Assembly: GCA_030844565.1 (NCBI GenBank)
Contig: JAUUNK010000022.1
Span: forward strand, 1 to 43,008
DNA: 43,008 nt
Origin: Bacteroides ovatus
GTDB taxonomy: Bacteria > Bacteroidota > Bacteroidia > Bacteroidales > Bacteroidaceae
Direction of reading: 5' to 3'
The notes below the pieces were generated by a model that was not told the origin of the DNA, ran no database searches, and saw only the letters and a program-made list of their open reading frames with translations. A program made the translations under genes and the position numbers. This document shows positions 24,158-31,356 of this stretch, piece by piece; the stretch's first letter is position 1; every line of letters starts with the position of its first letter.

Positions 24158-24376
24158 TTATTCAGCTACAACAGTTTCAGTTGTTGCTGTGCTATCAGTA
24201 GCCAGCGTGTCTGTTGCTTCTTGTGCTGCTTCCTGAGCTGCTGCTTCTACAGCGGCGATTGAATCAGCGATACGGATAGAGTCGGCAGCTGCGGTTTCGC
24301 TTGCTGCTTTTTTGTTACCACAAGATGCCAATGATACGGCTGCGATAGCTACGAACATCAAAACTAATTTTTTCAT
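24158..24376 (-). CDS. Small Ala/Thr-rich lipoprotein (72 residues)
   Basis: It starts with a lipoprotein signal peptide (MKKLVLMFVAIAAVSLASCG, lipid cysteine at 19). The mature 53 residues are low in complexity: an Ala/Glu helix with two ADSI repeats (AAADSIRIADSIAAVEAAAQ), then a Thr/Ala/Ser-rich tail. Small acidic lipoproteins of this composition are abundant in Bacteroides and have no assigned function; they resemble a Lpp-like spacer more than an enzyme. It has its own exact -7 element and is transcribed alone, ending at the shared terminator. Confidence 0.8.
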   Translation of the reverse strand: MKKLVLMFVAIAAVSLASCGNKKAASETAAADSIRIADSIAAVEAAAQEAAQEATDTLATDSTATTETVVAE

Positions 24377-24428
24377 TTTCTTTGCTTTTTAAACCTATAA
24401 TACAATCAATTGCTTTATTAAAACGCTG

Positions 24429-24436
24429 CAAAGGTA
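24429..24436 (-). promoter_or_regulatory. -7 promoter element for the Ala-rich lipoprotein
   Basis: The minus strand reads TACCTTTG, an exact TAnnTTTG match, predicting a start near 24422 and a leader of about 46 nt. Confidence 0.55.
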
Positions 24437-24535
24437 TGTACTTTTTAGATACGTTGTTCTCGCAAGCCTTACTTTTTTTATATAATTTTTTAGAAGATTC
24501 TTTCTTTTTGTTTAGAAACATGTTTTAAAACATCC

Positions 24536-26209
24536 CTAATCTTCTGCTATACTGTTATATAGATACCTCTTGATGCTTCTCTTCGGAGTCTTCTCAAATT
24601 CAGTAGGATAAAGCTGTATCTGGCTCACTTTTTCATAAACCGCTACATTATTATTAAGGTTTTTCAGGTTCTCGTCCATAATAGTCTTCAGGTTCTTGGG
24701 GTTGTTGAGTCCCAGAGAATCCAGCGCTTCATAATCTGCATACACCAGGGCTACAAGTTTTTTGTTTCGCTCGATGACGAGGCTTTCGAGGATAAAAGGC
24801 ATATTGTTGAGCCGTGTTTCCAGTTCTTCAGGAAATATATTTTGTCCGTTGGAGCTAAGAATCATTGTTTTAAGTCTGCCGCGGATATATATGTTGCCGT
24901 TAGCGTCCATTGTGCCGAGGTCCCCCGTTCTCAACCAGCCATCTTCAGTGAATACCTCTTTTGTTGCTTCGGGATTTTTGTAATAGCCTGCCATCACGTT
25001 TTCACCTCTTACTTGTATCTCGCCGGTTTCAGCTTCGGGATTCTCTTTGTATATGCGGGCTTCCATAATGTCGAGAATCTTTCCGGAGGAAGTAGGGACA
25101 AACTCATTCCACGGGGCATAACTAATGAGCGGGCCACACTCAGTCATTCCATAACCGATGGTGAAAGGAAATTTGATTTTATAGAAGAACTCCTCCACTT
25201 CCGGGTTCATGGCTGCACCGCCAATGATGATTTCCTTGAAGCGGCCGCCCAGGGCATCAATCAGTTTCTTACGTATCTGGCTGTATATCTGGTTGTCCAG
25301 CAAAGGAATGCTCAATGCCCATTTCATGCCCTTTTTGCTGATAAGCGGGTGGATAACATTCTTATATATTTTTTCTATAACGAGCGGAACAGTGATGATG
25401 AGGTTTGGCTTCACTTCTTCAAAAGCTTTCATGATAATCTTGGGAGAAGGAGCTTTTCCCAGCAAAGTAACATGTGTACCTACGGCGGTAGCAGTCAGGA
25501 AGTCGAAGGCGCAACCATAGGCATGAGCCAACGGAAGAAAAGAAAGAACTTTATCTCCCTTCTTTAATAACTCTGTTCGGATGCCAAAGGTGACATTTCC
25601 TGCCAGATTGTTGCCTGTCAACATCACTCCTTTGCTGAAACCGGTAGTGCCGGAGGTATAGTTGAGTAACATCACCTTGTCGTTGGACAAAGTGGTATAG
25701 TGCACTTCCTCACGTGAGAAGCCGTGAGGGTAGGCAGATTCCATTTCTTCCGGCAGATGTTTCAAGAATTTCTGTACAGTTTCCCCATCCCGTTGATGAA
25801 GGCAGCGAAAGTCGGTGAGCGAAAAAACTGCCCGCAATCCTGTTAGCTTTTCCTCTTCGAGGTTCTCCCAGATAGAATCGCTGGTGAAGAGAAAGACTGA
25901 TTCTGAGTGGGAAACGATGTGATGAATATCATTAGCGTGGAAATCTTGCAGGATAGGGACGATGATGGCTCCGTAGGTGATAGTAGCCATGTAGGCGATG
26001 CACCAATGGGCATTGTTTTTGCCGATGACGGCGATTTTGTCTCCTCGGCGGAGGCTGCAATGTTTGAATACGAGATGTAAACGGGCTATCTCTTCGGCTA
26101 CTTCGCCGTAGGTATAATGAACGTCTTCACCGTAATCGGTGTAGCAAGGCAATTCCCAATTTTCGCGGAAACTGTTTTCATACAGTTTAATGAAATTCTC
26201 TTTTATCAT
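24536..26209 (-). CDS. AMP-forming long-chain acyl-CoA synthetase-like protein
   Basis: From the ATG at 26207-26209 the protein has 557 residues; an upstream in-frame ATG at 26296 lies beyond the predicted promoter and is unlikely. Adenylation motifs are in order: P-loop-like LLNYTSGTTGFSKGV (near 170), GYGMTECGPLISYAP (near 355), LRTGDLGTMDANGNIYIRGR (near 420, with the hinge Asp/Arg) and SSNGQNIFPEELE near 455. This is the long-chain fatty acid CoA ligase branch of the AMP-binding superfamily, slightly shorter than FadD. It would activate fatty acids at the inner face of the membrane. It is divergent from mtaB with a 110-base shared promoter region. Confidence 0.9.
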   Translation of the reverse strand: MIKENFIKLYENSFRENWELPCYTDYGEDVHYTYGEVAEEIARLHLVFKHCSLRRGDKIAVIGKNNAHWCIAYMATITYGAIIVPILQDFHANDIHHIVSHSESVFLFTSDSIWENLEEEKLTGLRAVFSLTDFRCLHQRDGETVQKFLKHLPEEMESAYPHGFSREEVHYTTLSNDKVMLLNYTSGTTGFSKGVMLTGNNLAGNVTFGIRTELLKKGDKVLSFLPLAHAYGCAFDFLTATAVGTHVTLLGKAPSPKIIMKAFEEVKPNLIITVPLVIEKIYKNVIHPLISKKGMKWALSIPLLDNQIYSQIRKKLIDALGGRFKEIIIGGAAMNPEVEEFFYKIKFPFTIGYGMTECGPLISYAPWNEFVPTSSGKILDIMEARIYKENPEAETGEIQVRGENVMAGYYKNPEATKEVFTEDGWLRTGDLGTMDANGNIYIRGRLKTMILSSNGQNIFPEELETRLNNMPFILESLVIERNKKLVALVYADYEALDSLGLNNPKNLKTIMDENLKNLNNNVAVYEKVSQIQLYPTEFEKTPKRSIKRYLYNSIAED

Positions 26210-26232
26210 TGCACGTTTTTTGATGAATTGTG

Positions 26233-26240
26233 CAAAAATA
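26233..26240 (-). promoter_or_regulatory. -7 promoter element for the acyl-CoA synthetase-like gene
   Basis: On the minus strand this reads TATTTTTG, an exact TAnnTTTG match 23 bases upstream of the chosen ATG, which supports the start at 26209. Confidence 0.45.
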
Positions 26241-26285
26241 GGAATAAACTTTTGTTTCTTAAAGTAATTGCAAAGAATTAATGTG

Positions 26286-26293
26286 TAACTTTG
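26286..26293 (+). promoter_or_regulatory. -7 promoter element for the mtaB operon
   Basis: The sequence TAACTTTG is an exact TAnnTTTG match, giving a transcript start near 26300 and a leader of about 20 nt before mtaB. Confidence 0.6.
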
Positions 26294-26319
26294 CACTAAA
26301 TATGCGTTTATAACAGATT

Positions 26320-27645
26320 ATGATAGATACTACTATATTTCAGAATAAGACAGCCGTATATTACACTTTGGGCTGCAAACTGAATTTTTCGGAGACTTCA
26401 ACAATTGGCAAAGTCCTGCGTGAGGCGGGAATACGTACAGCGCGTAAAGGAGAAAAAGCGGATATTTGTGTGGTAAACACCTGTTCGGTTACGGAGGTAG
26501 CCGATAAGAAATGTCGTCAGGCAATCCACCGCCTGGTCAAGCAACATCCCGGAGCTTTTGTAGTGGTTACCGGATGTTACGCTCAATTGAAGGCGGATGA
26601 AGTGGCACAGATGGAAGGAGTAGACGTTGTTCTAGGCGCCGAACAGAAAAAAGATATACTTCAATACTTGGGAAATCTTCAAAAGCACGAAGAAGGCGAA
26701 GCCCACGCCACTGCTACCAAAGACATTCGTTCTTTTGCCCCTTCGTGCTCGAGGGGCGACCGTACCCGTTTCTTTCTGAAAGTTCAGGATGGATGCGATT
26801 ACTTTTGTTCCTATTGCACCATTCCCTTTGCTCGCGGACGTAGCCGCAATGGCACCATTGCTTCTATGGTGGAACAAGCGCGCCGCGCAGCCGAAGAGGG
26901 CGGACGGGAAATTGTGCTCACGGGAGTGAATATCGGCGACTTCGGCAAATCAACCGGCGAAACCTTCTTTGACCTTATAAAAGCTCTCGACCAGGTGGAA
27001 GGTATCGAGCGTTACCGCATCTCCTCTATCGAGCCCAATTTGCTGACCGATGAAATTATAGAATACGTTGCCCGTTCGCGCAGCTTCATGCCCCATTTCC
27101 ATATTCCTTTGCAATCCGGTTGCGACGAAGTGCTCCGCCTTATGCGCCGCCGTTACGATACAGCTCTGTTTGCTTCTAAAGTGAAGAAGATAAAAGAGGT
27201 GATGCCCGATGCATTTATCGGAGTGGACGTCATCGTGGGAACACGCGGGGAGACGGAGGAATATTTTGAGCAGGCATATAACTTCCTGGCAGCATTGGAC
27301 GTCACGCAACTCCACGTGTTCAGTTACTCCGAACGCCCCGGAACGCAAGCTTTGAAGATAGAACACGTCGTCTCGCCGGAAGAGAAACATCAGCGCAGCC
27401 AACGCCTGCTGGCTTTGTCGGACGGGAAGACACAAGCTTTCTACGCCCGTCACACCGGACAGACCATGCCTGTGTTGCTGGAGAAACCAAAACCGGGAGC
27501 TCCTATGCATGGATTTACACCTAATTATATACGCGTGGAAGTGGAAACCGATTTGTCGCTGGACAATCGGGTCGTTCCTGTGCGACTGGGAGAGTTTAAT
27601 GAAGATAAAACGGCATTGAAAGGCTTAATCTTATCCGCAGAATGA
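26320..27645 (+). CDS. mtaB: tRNA t6A37 methylthiotransferase MtaB
   Basis: The 441-residue radical-SAM methylthiotransferase has an N-terminal UPF0004 domain with cluster cysteines (YYTLGCKLNFSE, VVNTCSVT and TGCYAQ near residues 14, 50 and 86). The radical-SAM motif CDYFCSYCTIPFARG is near 157, and IGVDVIVGTRGETEE sits in the barrel. A TRAM domain closes the chain. MtaB adds a methylthio group to t6A at position 37 of ANN-decoding tRNAs. TGCKLN in the first motif separates it from MiaB (TGCQMN-like) and RimO. It heads an overlapping operon with an acyltransferase, a glycosyltransferase and mgsA, with its own -7 element 27 bases upstream. Confidence 0.92.
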   Translation: MIDTTIFQNKTAVYYTLGCKLNFSETSTIGKVLREAGIRTARKGEKADICVVNTCSVTEVADKKCRQAIHRLVKQHPGAFVVVTGCYAQLKADEVAQMEGVDVVLGAEQKKDILQYLGNLQKHEEGEAHATATKDIRSFAPSCSRGDRTRFFLKVQDGCDYFCSYCTIPFARGRSRNGTIASMVEQARRAAEEGGREIVLTGVNIGDFGKSTGETFFDLIKALDQVEGIERYRISSIEPNLLTDEIIEYVARSRSFMPHFHIPLQSGCDEVLRLMRRRYDTALFASKVKKIKEVMPDAFIGVDVIVGTRGETEEYFEQAYNFLAALDVTQLHVFSYSERPGTQALKIEHVVSPEEKHQRSQRLLALSDGKTQAFYARHTGQTMPVLLEKPKPGAPMHGFTPNYIRVEVETDLSLDNRVVPVRLGEFNEDKTALKGLILSAE

Positions 27646-28541
27646 AATCGAAAATAATCTATTGGCTCGTATATGGCGGCATGTCGCTGGTAGCTCTTCT
27701 GCCGTTTAGAGTGATGTACTTGCTTTCCGATTTTATTTATTTCTGGTTGCGTTTCGTCTTCAGATACCGCTTGAAGGTGGTTCGTCACAATCTGGCTCTT
27801 TCTTTTCCCGAGAAGTCGCAGAAGGAACGCCGCCATATCGAAACCCGCTTCTATCATTACCTATGCGACTACATGCTCGAGGATGTTAAACTCCTCCGAA
27901 TGACGTTTGACGAATTGTCCCACCGCATGCGCTACCAACAGAAAGAACTCTTTCTGGAAATGCTCGAAAAGCATGGAGGCATCATTCTCATGATTCCGCA
28001 TTATGCCAACTATGAATGGATTATCGGGATGGGAGCCATTATGAAGCCCGAAGATATTCCCGTGCAGGTGTATAAGCCCATGCGCGACAAGTCCCTTAAC
28101 GAATTGTTCAAACATATCCGCGGGCGCTTCGGCGGATACAATGTTCCCAAGCATTCCACTGCCCGGGAGCTGGTGAAGTTGAGGCGGGAAGGCAAGAAGA
28201 TGGTGGTGGGCTTGATAACCGACCAATGGCCTAGTGGAAAAGAAAAGTACTGGACAACTTTTCTTGGGCACGAGACAGCCTTTATTACCGGAGCCGACCG
28301 CATTGCCCGCCTGATGAATTTTCCTGTCTTCTATTGTGAATTGAAAAAAGAGCGTAGGGGCTATTGCGATGTCGAGTTCGATTTGCTCGTAGAATCCCCG
28401 AAAGAAACCAAAGACGGGGAGATTACCGAAATGTTTGCCTATCGCCTGGAACAAACCATCCGCAGGGAGCCTGCCTATTGGTTGTGGTCCCATAAGAGAT
28501 GGAAATGCACCCGTGCCGAAGCCGAAGCTAAGTTCCGATGA
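27642..28541 (+). CDS. LpxL/HtrB-type lipid A acyltransferase
   Basis: The 299-residue protein is a lysophospholipid/lipid A acyltransferase-family member. A membrane-proximal hydrophobic start (VYGGMSLVALLPFRVMYLL) is followed by the catalytic HX4(D/E) motif IPHYANYEW near residue 124. LITDQWPSGKEKYWTTFLG near 190 and the C-terminal YWLWSHKRWKCTR near 280, typical of LpxL/LpxM, follow. It would transfer a secondary acyl chain to the Kdo-lipid A precursor at the inner membrane; Bacteroides lipid A is penta-acylated. Its start overlaps the mtaB stop by four bases and its stop overlaps the glycosyltransferase start in the same way, so the three are translationally coupled. Confidence 0.88.
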   Translation: MKSKIIYWLVYGGMSLVALLPFRVMYLLSDFIYFWLRFVFRYRLKVVRHNLALSFPEKSQKERRHIETRFYHYLCDYMLEDVKLLRMTFDELSHRMRYQQKELFLEMLEKHGGIILMIPHYANYEWIIGMGAIMKPEDIPVQVYKPMRDKSLNELFKHIRGRFGGYNVPKHSTARELVKLRREGKKMVVGLITDQWPSGKEKYWTTFLGHETAFITGADRIARLMNFPVFYCELKKERRGYCDVEFDLLVESPKETKDGEITEMFAYRLEQTIRREPAYWLWSHKRWKCTRAEAEAKFR

Positions 28542-29566
28542 AAGTATCTGTTGTCATATTAAACTGGAACGGATGCGGGATGCTCCGTTCTTTCCTGCCG
28601 TCGGTAGTTCGCTGGTCTTGCGGAGAAGGGGTGGAAGTCTGTGTGGCGGATAATGGTTCCACCGATGATTCCGTAGCAGTGGTGCAGCGGGAATTTCCTT
28701 CGGTCCGTCTCATCCTTCTGGAGAAGAACCATGGTTTTGCCGAAGGTTATAATCTCGCCTTGCAGCAAGTAGAGGCGGAATATGTGGTGTTACTCAACTC
28801 TGATGTCGAAGTGACCGAACATTGGCTTACCCCCCTGATAAGCTACATGGACACCCATCCTGAGGTGGCCGCTTGCCAACCAAAGATACGCAGCCAGCGG
28901 CACAAAGAACAGTTTGAATATGCAGGCGCAGCAGGCGGTTTCATCGACCGTTACGGGTATCCTTTCTGTCGGGGTCGCATCATGGGCGTGGTAGAAGAAG
29001 ACCACGGACAGTATGAATCCATTATTCCTGTTTTCTGGGCTACGGGCGCAGCGCTTTTCATCCGTCGTCGAGATTATCAAGAGGTGGGCGGGCTTGATGG
29101 ACGTTTTTTTGCCCACATGGAAGAAATAGACCTTTGTTGGCGGCTGCGTTCCCGAGGGCGGGAAATCGTTTGTATCCCCCAGAGCACTGTTTATCACGTT
29201 GGGGGCGCTACCTTGAAGAAAGAGAATCCCCGAAAGACTTTCCTCAATTTCCGTAACAATCTTGTAATGCTCTACAAGAATCTTTCCGAACCGGAATTGA
29301 AACCGGTGATGCGTGTACGTGCATGGCTCGACTATGTGGCAGCAGTCACCTTCCTGCTTAAAGGACAGTTACCCAATGCCCTGGCAGTGTTGTCTGCACG
29401 CAAAGAATTCCATCGGCTGCGCGCCTCGTTTTGCGAAGCCCGCAAAGAAAATTTGCAAAAAAGTGTGTCCCCTCCGATACCCGAAAGGATAAAAAGCTGT
29501 ATATTGTGGCAGTTTTATGTAAGAAGATGTAAACGCTTCTCACAATTGTCAGATTTAAAAGGATAA
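28538..29566 (+). CDS. Family 2 glycosyltransferase
   Basis: The 342-residue GT-A-fold protein begins VSVVILNWNGCGMLRSFL and has VCVADNGSTDDSVAV near residue 33. The metal-binding acidic pair is LLNSDVEVTEHWL near 86, and the acceptor/catalytic region HMEEIDLCWRLRSRG near 190 contains the ED-like motif typical of rhamnosyl- and related transferases. No membrane helix is evident. Its place after an LpxL-type gene suggests a role in envelope glycolipid or capsule assembly, but neither donor nor acceptor can be told. It overlaps the upstream gene by four bases and is five bases from mgsA. Confidence 0.9.
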   Translation: MKVSVVILNWNGCGMLRSFLPSVVRWSCGEGVEVCVADNGSTDDSVAVVQREFPSVRLILLEKNHGFAEGYNLALQQVEAEYVVLLNSDVEVTEHWLTPLISYMDTHPEVAACQPKIRSQRHKEQFEYAGAAGGFIDRYGYPFCRGRIMGVVEEDHGQYESIIPVFWATGAALFIRRRDYQEVGGLDGRFFAHMEEIDLCWRLRSRGREIVCIPQSTVYHVGGATLKKENPRKTFLNFRNNLVMLYKNLSEPELKPVMRVRAWLDYVAAVTFLLKGQLPNALAVLSARKEFHRLRASFCEARKENLQKSVSPPIPERIKSCILWQFYVRRCKRFSQLSDLKG

Positions 29567-29571
29567 CGCAA

Positions 29572-30111
29572 ATGGAAAGACTAGTAAGAAAAATCGGTCT
29601 TGTGGCGCACGACGCCATGAAGAAAGACATGATTGAATGGGTACTTTGGAACTCCGAACGGCTGATGGGGCACAAGTTCTATTGTACGGGCACTACAGGT
29701 ACACTGATTCAGAAAGCTCTAAAAGAGAAACATCCTGATGTGGATTGGGACATCACTATACTTAAATCCGGTCCTTTGGGCGGCGACCAGCAGATTGGTT
29801 CGCGCATTGTGGAGGGAGAGATAGATTATCTTTTCTTTTTCACCGACCCCATGACGTTGCAGCCCCACGATACGGACGTGAAGGCATTGACCCGCCTGGC
29901 AGGGGTAGAGAACATAGTTTTCTGCTGCAACCGTTCTACGGCAGATCACATCATTTCCAGTCCTTTGTTTATGGACCCCACTTACGAGAGAACCCATCCC
30001 GATTATTCCAACTATACCAAGCGGTTCGAAGATAAACCGGTGGTAAGCGAAGCAGTGGAGTCGGTGCAAAAGCGAAAAAGAGGAATCAAAAAAGCTACAG
30101 CAACCGAATAA
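29572..30111 (+). CDS. mgsA: Methylglyoxal synthase
   Basis: The 179-residue protein has the full MgsA core. GHKFYCTGTTGTLIQKAL near residue 30 forms the phosphate site; GPLGGDQQIGSRIVEGEIDY near 64 carries the catalytic Asp of GDQ, and DPMTLQPHDTDVKALTRLA near 89 the second acidic/His site. STADHIISSP near 125 follows. E. coli MgsA has 152 residues; the extra is a basic C-terminal tail (QKRKRGIKKATATE). It converts dihydroxyacetone phosphate to methylglyoxal and phosphate, a bypass used when sugar phosphates pile up or phosphate is short. It closes the mtaB operon and is followed at once by a terminator. Confidence 0.95.
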   Translation: MERLVRKIGLVAHDAMKKDMIEWVLWNSERLMGHKFYCTGTTGTLIQKALKEKHPDVDWDITILKSGPLGGDQQIGSRIVEGEIDYLFFFTDPMTLQPHDTDVKALTRLAGVENIVFCCNRSTADHIISSPLFMDPTYERTHPDYSNYTKRFEDKPVVSEAVESVQKRKRGIKKATATE

Positions 30112-30113
30112 AT

Positions 30114-30166
30114 TCTTTTCCCTCCTGCCTGCGATTCACTTCCGGCAGGGGGAATTTCTTTTTTTA
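30114..30166 (+). terminator. Terminator after mgsA
   Basis: A GC-rich stem (CCTGCC with GGCAGG, extended by TTCCC and GGGAA with a one-base bulge) is followed by TTTCTTTTTTT. It ends the mtaB-mgsA operon. Confidence 0.85.
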
Positions 30167-30321
30167 TAGGATACCTATTTTCTCCTTTCTCTGTCATTTT
30201 GCTAACAAATCTTTTCTTTTACTTACCATCCCACTCAACGAAAATGGCAAACCAGGAAGCTTCTGTCGATTTCTATGGGGCAAAAGCTGCAAACATCGCA
30301 TCTTTTTAGAAAATCAACTAC

Positions 30322-30408
30322 ATGTTTATGTGTAAACAACCCGATGTTTCTTGCAAATGCCCGCATGTTCCGGACTAAATATCCACATGTTTGCGTGTAA
30401 ACAAGTAT
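30322..30408 (+). repeat. Four-copy degenerate tandem repeat, 21-22 bp period, with two palindromic units
   Basis: Units start with ATGTT at 30322, 30344, 30365 and 30387, each followed about 10 bases later by a TAAA- or AAAT-type core. The first and last units contain palindromes TGTTTA-N4-TAAACA (30323-30338) and the near match TGTTTG-N4-TAAACA (30388-30403). The period is two helical turns, so all units face the same side of the DNA. No gene starts nearby, so the target of such an operator-like array is not evident. Confidence 0.6.
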
Positions 30409-30445
30409 AAGAAGCAGGGAAAAGCTCTGTAAGCTGCCTTCTTAT
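30407..30445 (+). other. Hairpin directly after the repeat array
   Basis: The arms ATAAGAAGCAG (30407-30417) and CTGCCTTCTTAT (30434-30445) pair over 11 bases with one bulged base around a 16-base loop. There is no T-run, so it is not a standard terminator. It may be part of a small RNA or simply an intergenic hairpin. Confidence 0.35.
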
Positions 30446-30763
30446 CTTCCCTAAAGTTCCTTTTCAGCAGATACGGGTAAGATAATTTTGATTTCCAAGA
30501 TTTTTTTCTCTGGTTGATGCTTTCCGATGAAGCTTATGGGAAGAGCTAAATGCTGCCTTTTCGAGTTGTATTCCTGGCATAGGGAATGAGTTTTCTGTGT
30601 ATATCCTCTTTTGTGACATCCTTTGGGAGAAATACGACTAAAAATGATAATTCCCTAATCGCTCAGAATCGGATAAAAATCACCACTCCTTATCTTTGTC
30701 CGAACGAGAGCACGCAGCATGACTTTGGTGTACAAAATGTCAAAATGACTATTTGCAAGAGGT

Positions 30764-31072
30764 TTATCGCTTGAGCAAGTGCAGCAACGCTTGCCAAGGA
30801 GCATATAACAGCATCCGGGGACCTGAGAACCGCATCACTTGTTGCATTCGTATTCTCATGGCAGGCTTGTAGCAATGCACCGTGCAGTGTTTGCAAGATG
30901 TCTTCTTTTCGCCGAAGGGGCAACGCTCGAGTCGGGCATGTGCATAGTATAGCAGTTCTTCGCAGGCAGGACAGAGAACTGCATTCTTTTCTTTTTTCCG
31001 GCAATAGAGGCGTATCATCAGTTCTACTGTCTTCTTTTCCCGGTCGATACGTTTTCCGTGGGGGGTGGACAT
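30764..31072 (-). CDS. YgbA-type nitrosative-stress-associated protein
   Basis: I chose the ATG at 31070-31072 (102 residues); the frame is open further, but a -7 element at 31163-31170 lies across that upstream part. The protein is basic and has KRIDREKKTVELMIRLYC at the start, then four cysteines in two pairs (CPACEELLYYAHARLERCPFG) and another set (CKHCTVHCYKP). These match the YgbA family, labelled nitrous-oxide-stimulated promoter. The cysteines suggest a metal or iron-sulfur site. In enterobacteria ygbA is repressed by NsrR and induced by nitric oxide. I saw no hmp or nitrate-reduction gene here, so the cue in Bacteroides is uncertain. Confidence 0.82.
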   Translation of the reverse strand: MSTPHGKRIDREKKTVELMIRLYCRKKEKNAVLCPACEELLYYAHARLERCPFGEKKTSCKHCTVHCYKPAMRIRMQQVMRFSGPRMLLYAPWQALLHLLKR

Positions 31073-31162
31073 ATTTTTTATATTAGCTCTTCTTCTATAA
31101 ATGGAATCTTCTTCTTGTTCTCTTCTGTCCAAGAAAAAGTACTTTTTGAATTTCAATGGCAG

Positions 31163-31170
31163 CAAAGATA
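31163..31170 (-). promoter_or_regulatory. -7 promoter element for the YgbA-type gene
   Basis: On the minus strand this reads TATCTTTG, an exact TAnnTTTG match, predicting a start near 31156 and a leader of about 84 nt. This supports the downstream ATG at 31072. Confidence 0.45.
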
Positions 31171-31289
31171 TTAAATTATTCGATATTCTCTTTTTCTCAT
31201 TATGTTTTAGTTTGTGGCATCTTAAAGGAGAAAAGTGGAAGATACAAATATTTTTAGGAGAATGTTAAATGGATATTTGATTTATTATC

Positions 31290-31310
31290 TATCTTTGAAA
31301 AATAAATTTG
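31290..31310 (+). promoter_or_regulatory. Two overlapping -7 candidates before the Mrr-like gene
   Basis: TATCTTTG (31290-31297) and TAAATTTG (31303-31310) both match TAnnTTTG exactly. A TTTG at 31276-31279 is 23 bases from the second, close to a -33 position. The surrounding DNA is very AT-rich, so chance matches are more likely here than elsewhere. Confidence 0.4.
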
Positions 31311-31356
31311 ATAGTGTGAAGAAGAAGTTTTAGACAAGTAAATTGTATATAATAGT

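Larger units (their letters stand above)
30167..30763. other. Noncoding region of about 600 bases between convergent genes
   Basis: No credible coding frame is present; the longest (30586-30774) lacks a plausible composition and overlaps the next gene's end. The region holds the 21-22 bp repeat block (30322-30408), a hairpin (30407-30445) and an isolated TATCTTTG at 30691-30698 that could start a plus-strand transcript antisense to the next gene. I see no tRNA, insertion sequence or attachment site. Confidence 0.5.

Noticed and set aside
24520..24533. Perfect palindrome ATGTTTTAAAACAT after the acyl-CoA synthetase-like gene
   Set aside because: A 14-bp AT-only stem without a GC core or T-run is a poor terminator and may arise by chance in AT-rich DNA.
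24842..25567. Long frame (241 codons) opposite the acyl-CoA synthetase-like gene
   Set aside because: It is antisense to a clearly conserved enzyme and its translation is a typical shadow.
30586..30774. Plus-strand frame of 62 codons in the convergent intergenic region
   Set aside because: No ribosome site, overlap with the end of the YgbA-type gene, and a composition unlike coding DNA.
30114..31356. Attachment site or direct repeats flanking the Mrr-like gene
   Set aside because: No tRNA, integrase or matching direct repeats were found at either side, so I cannot call an integrated island.
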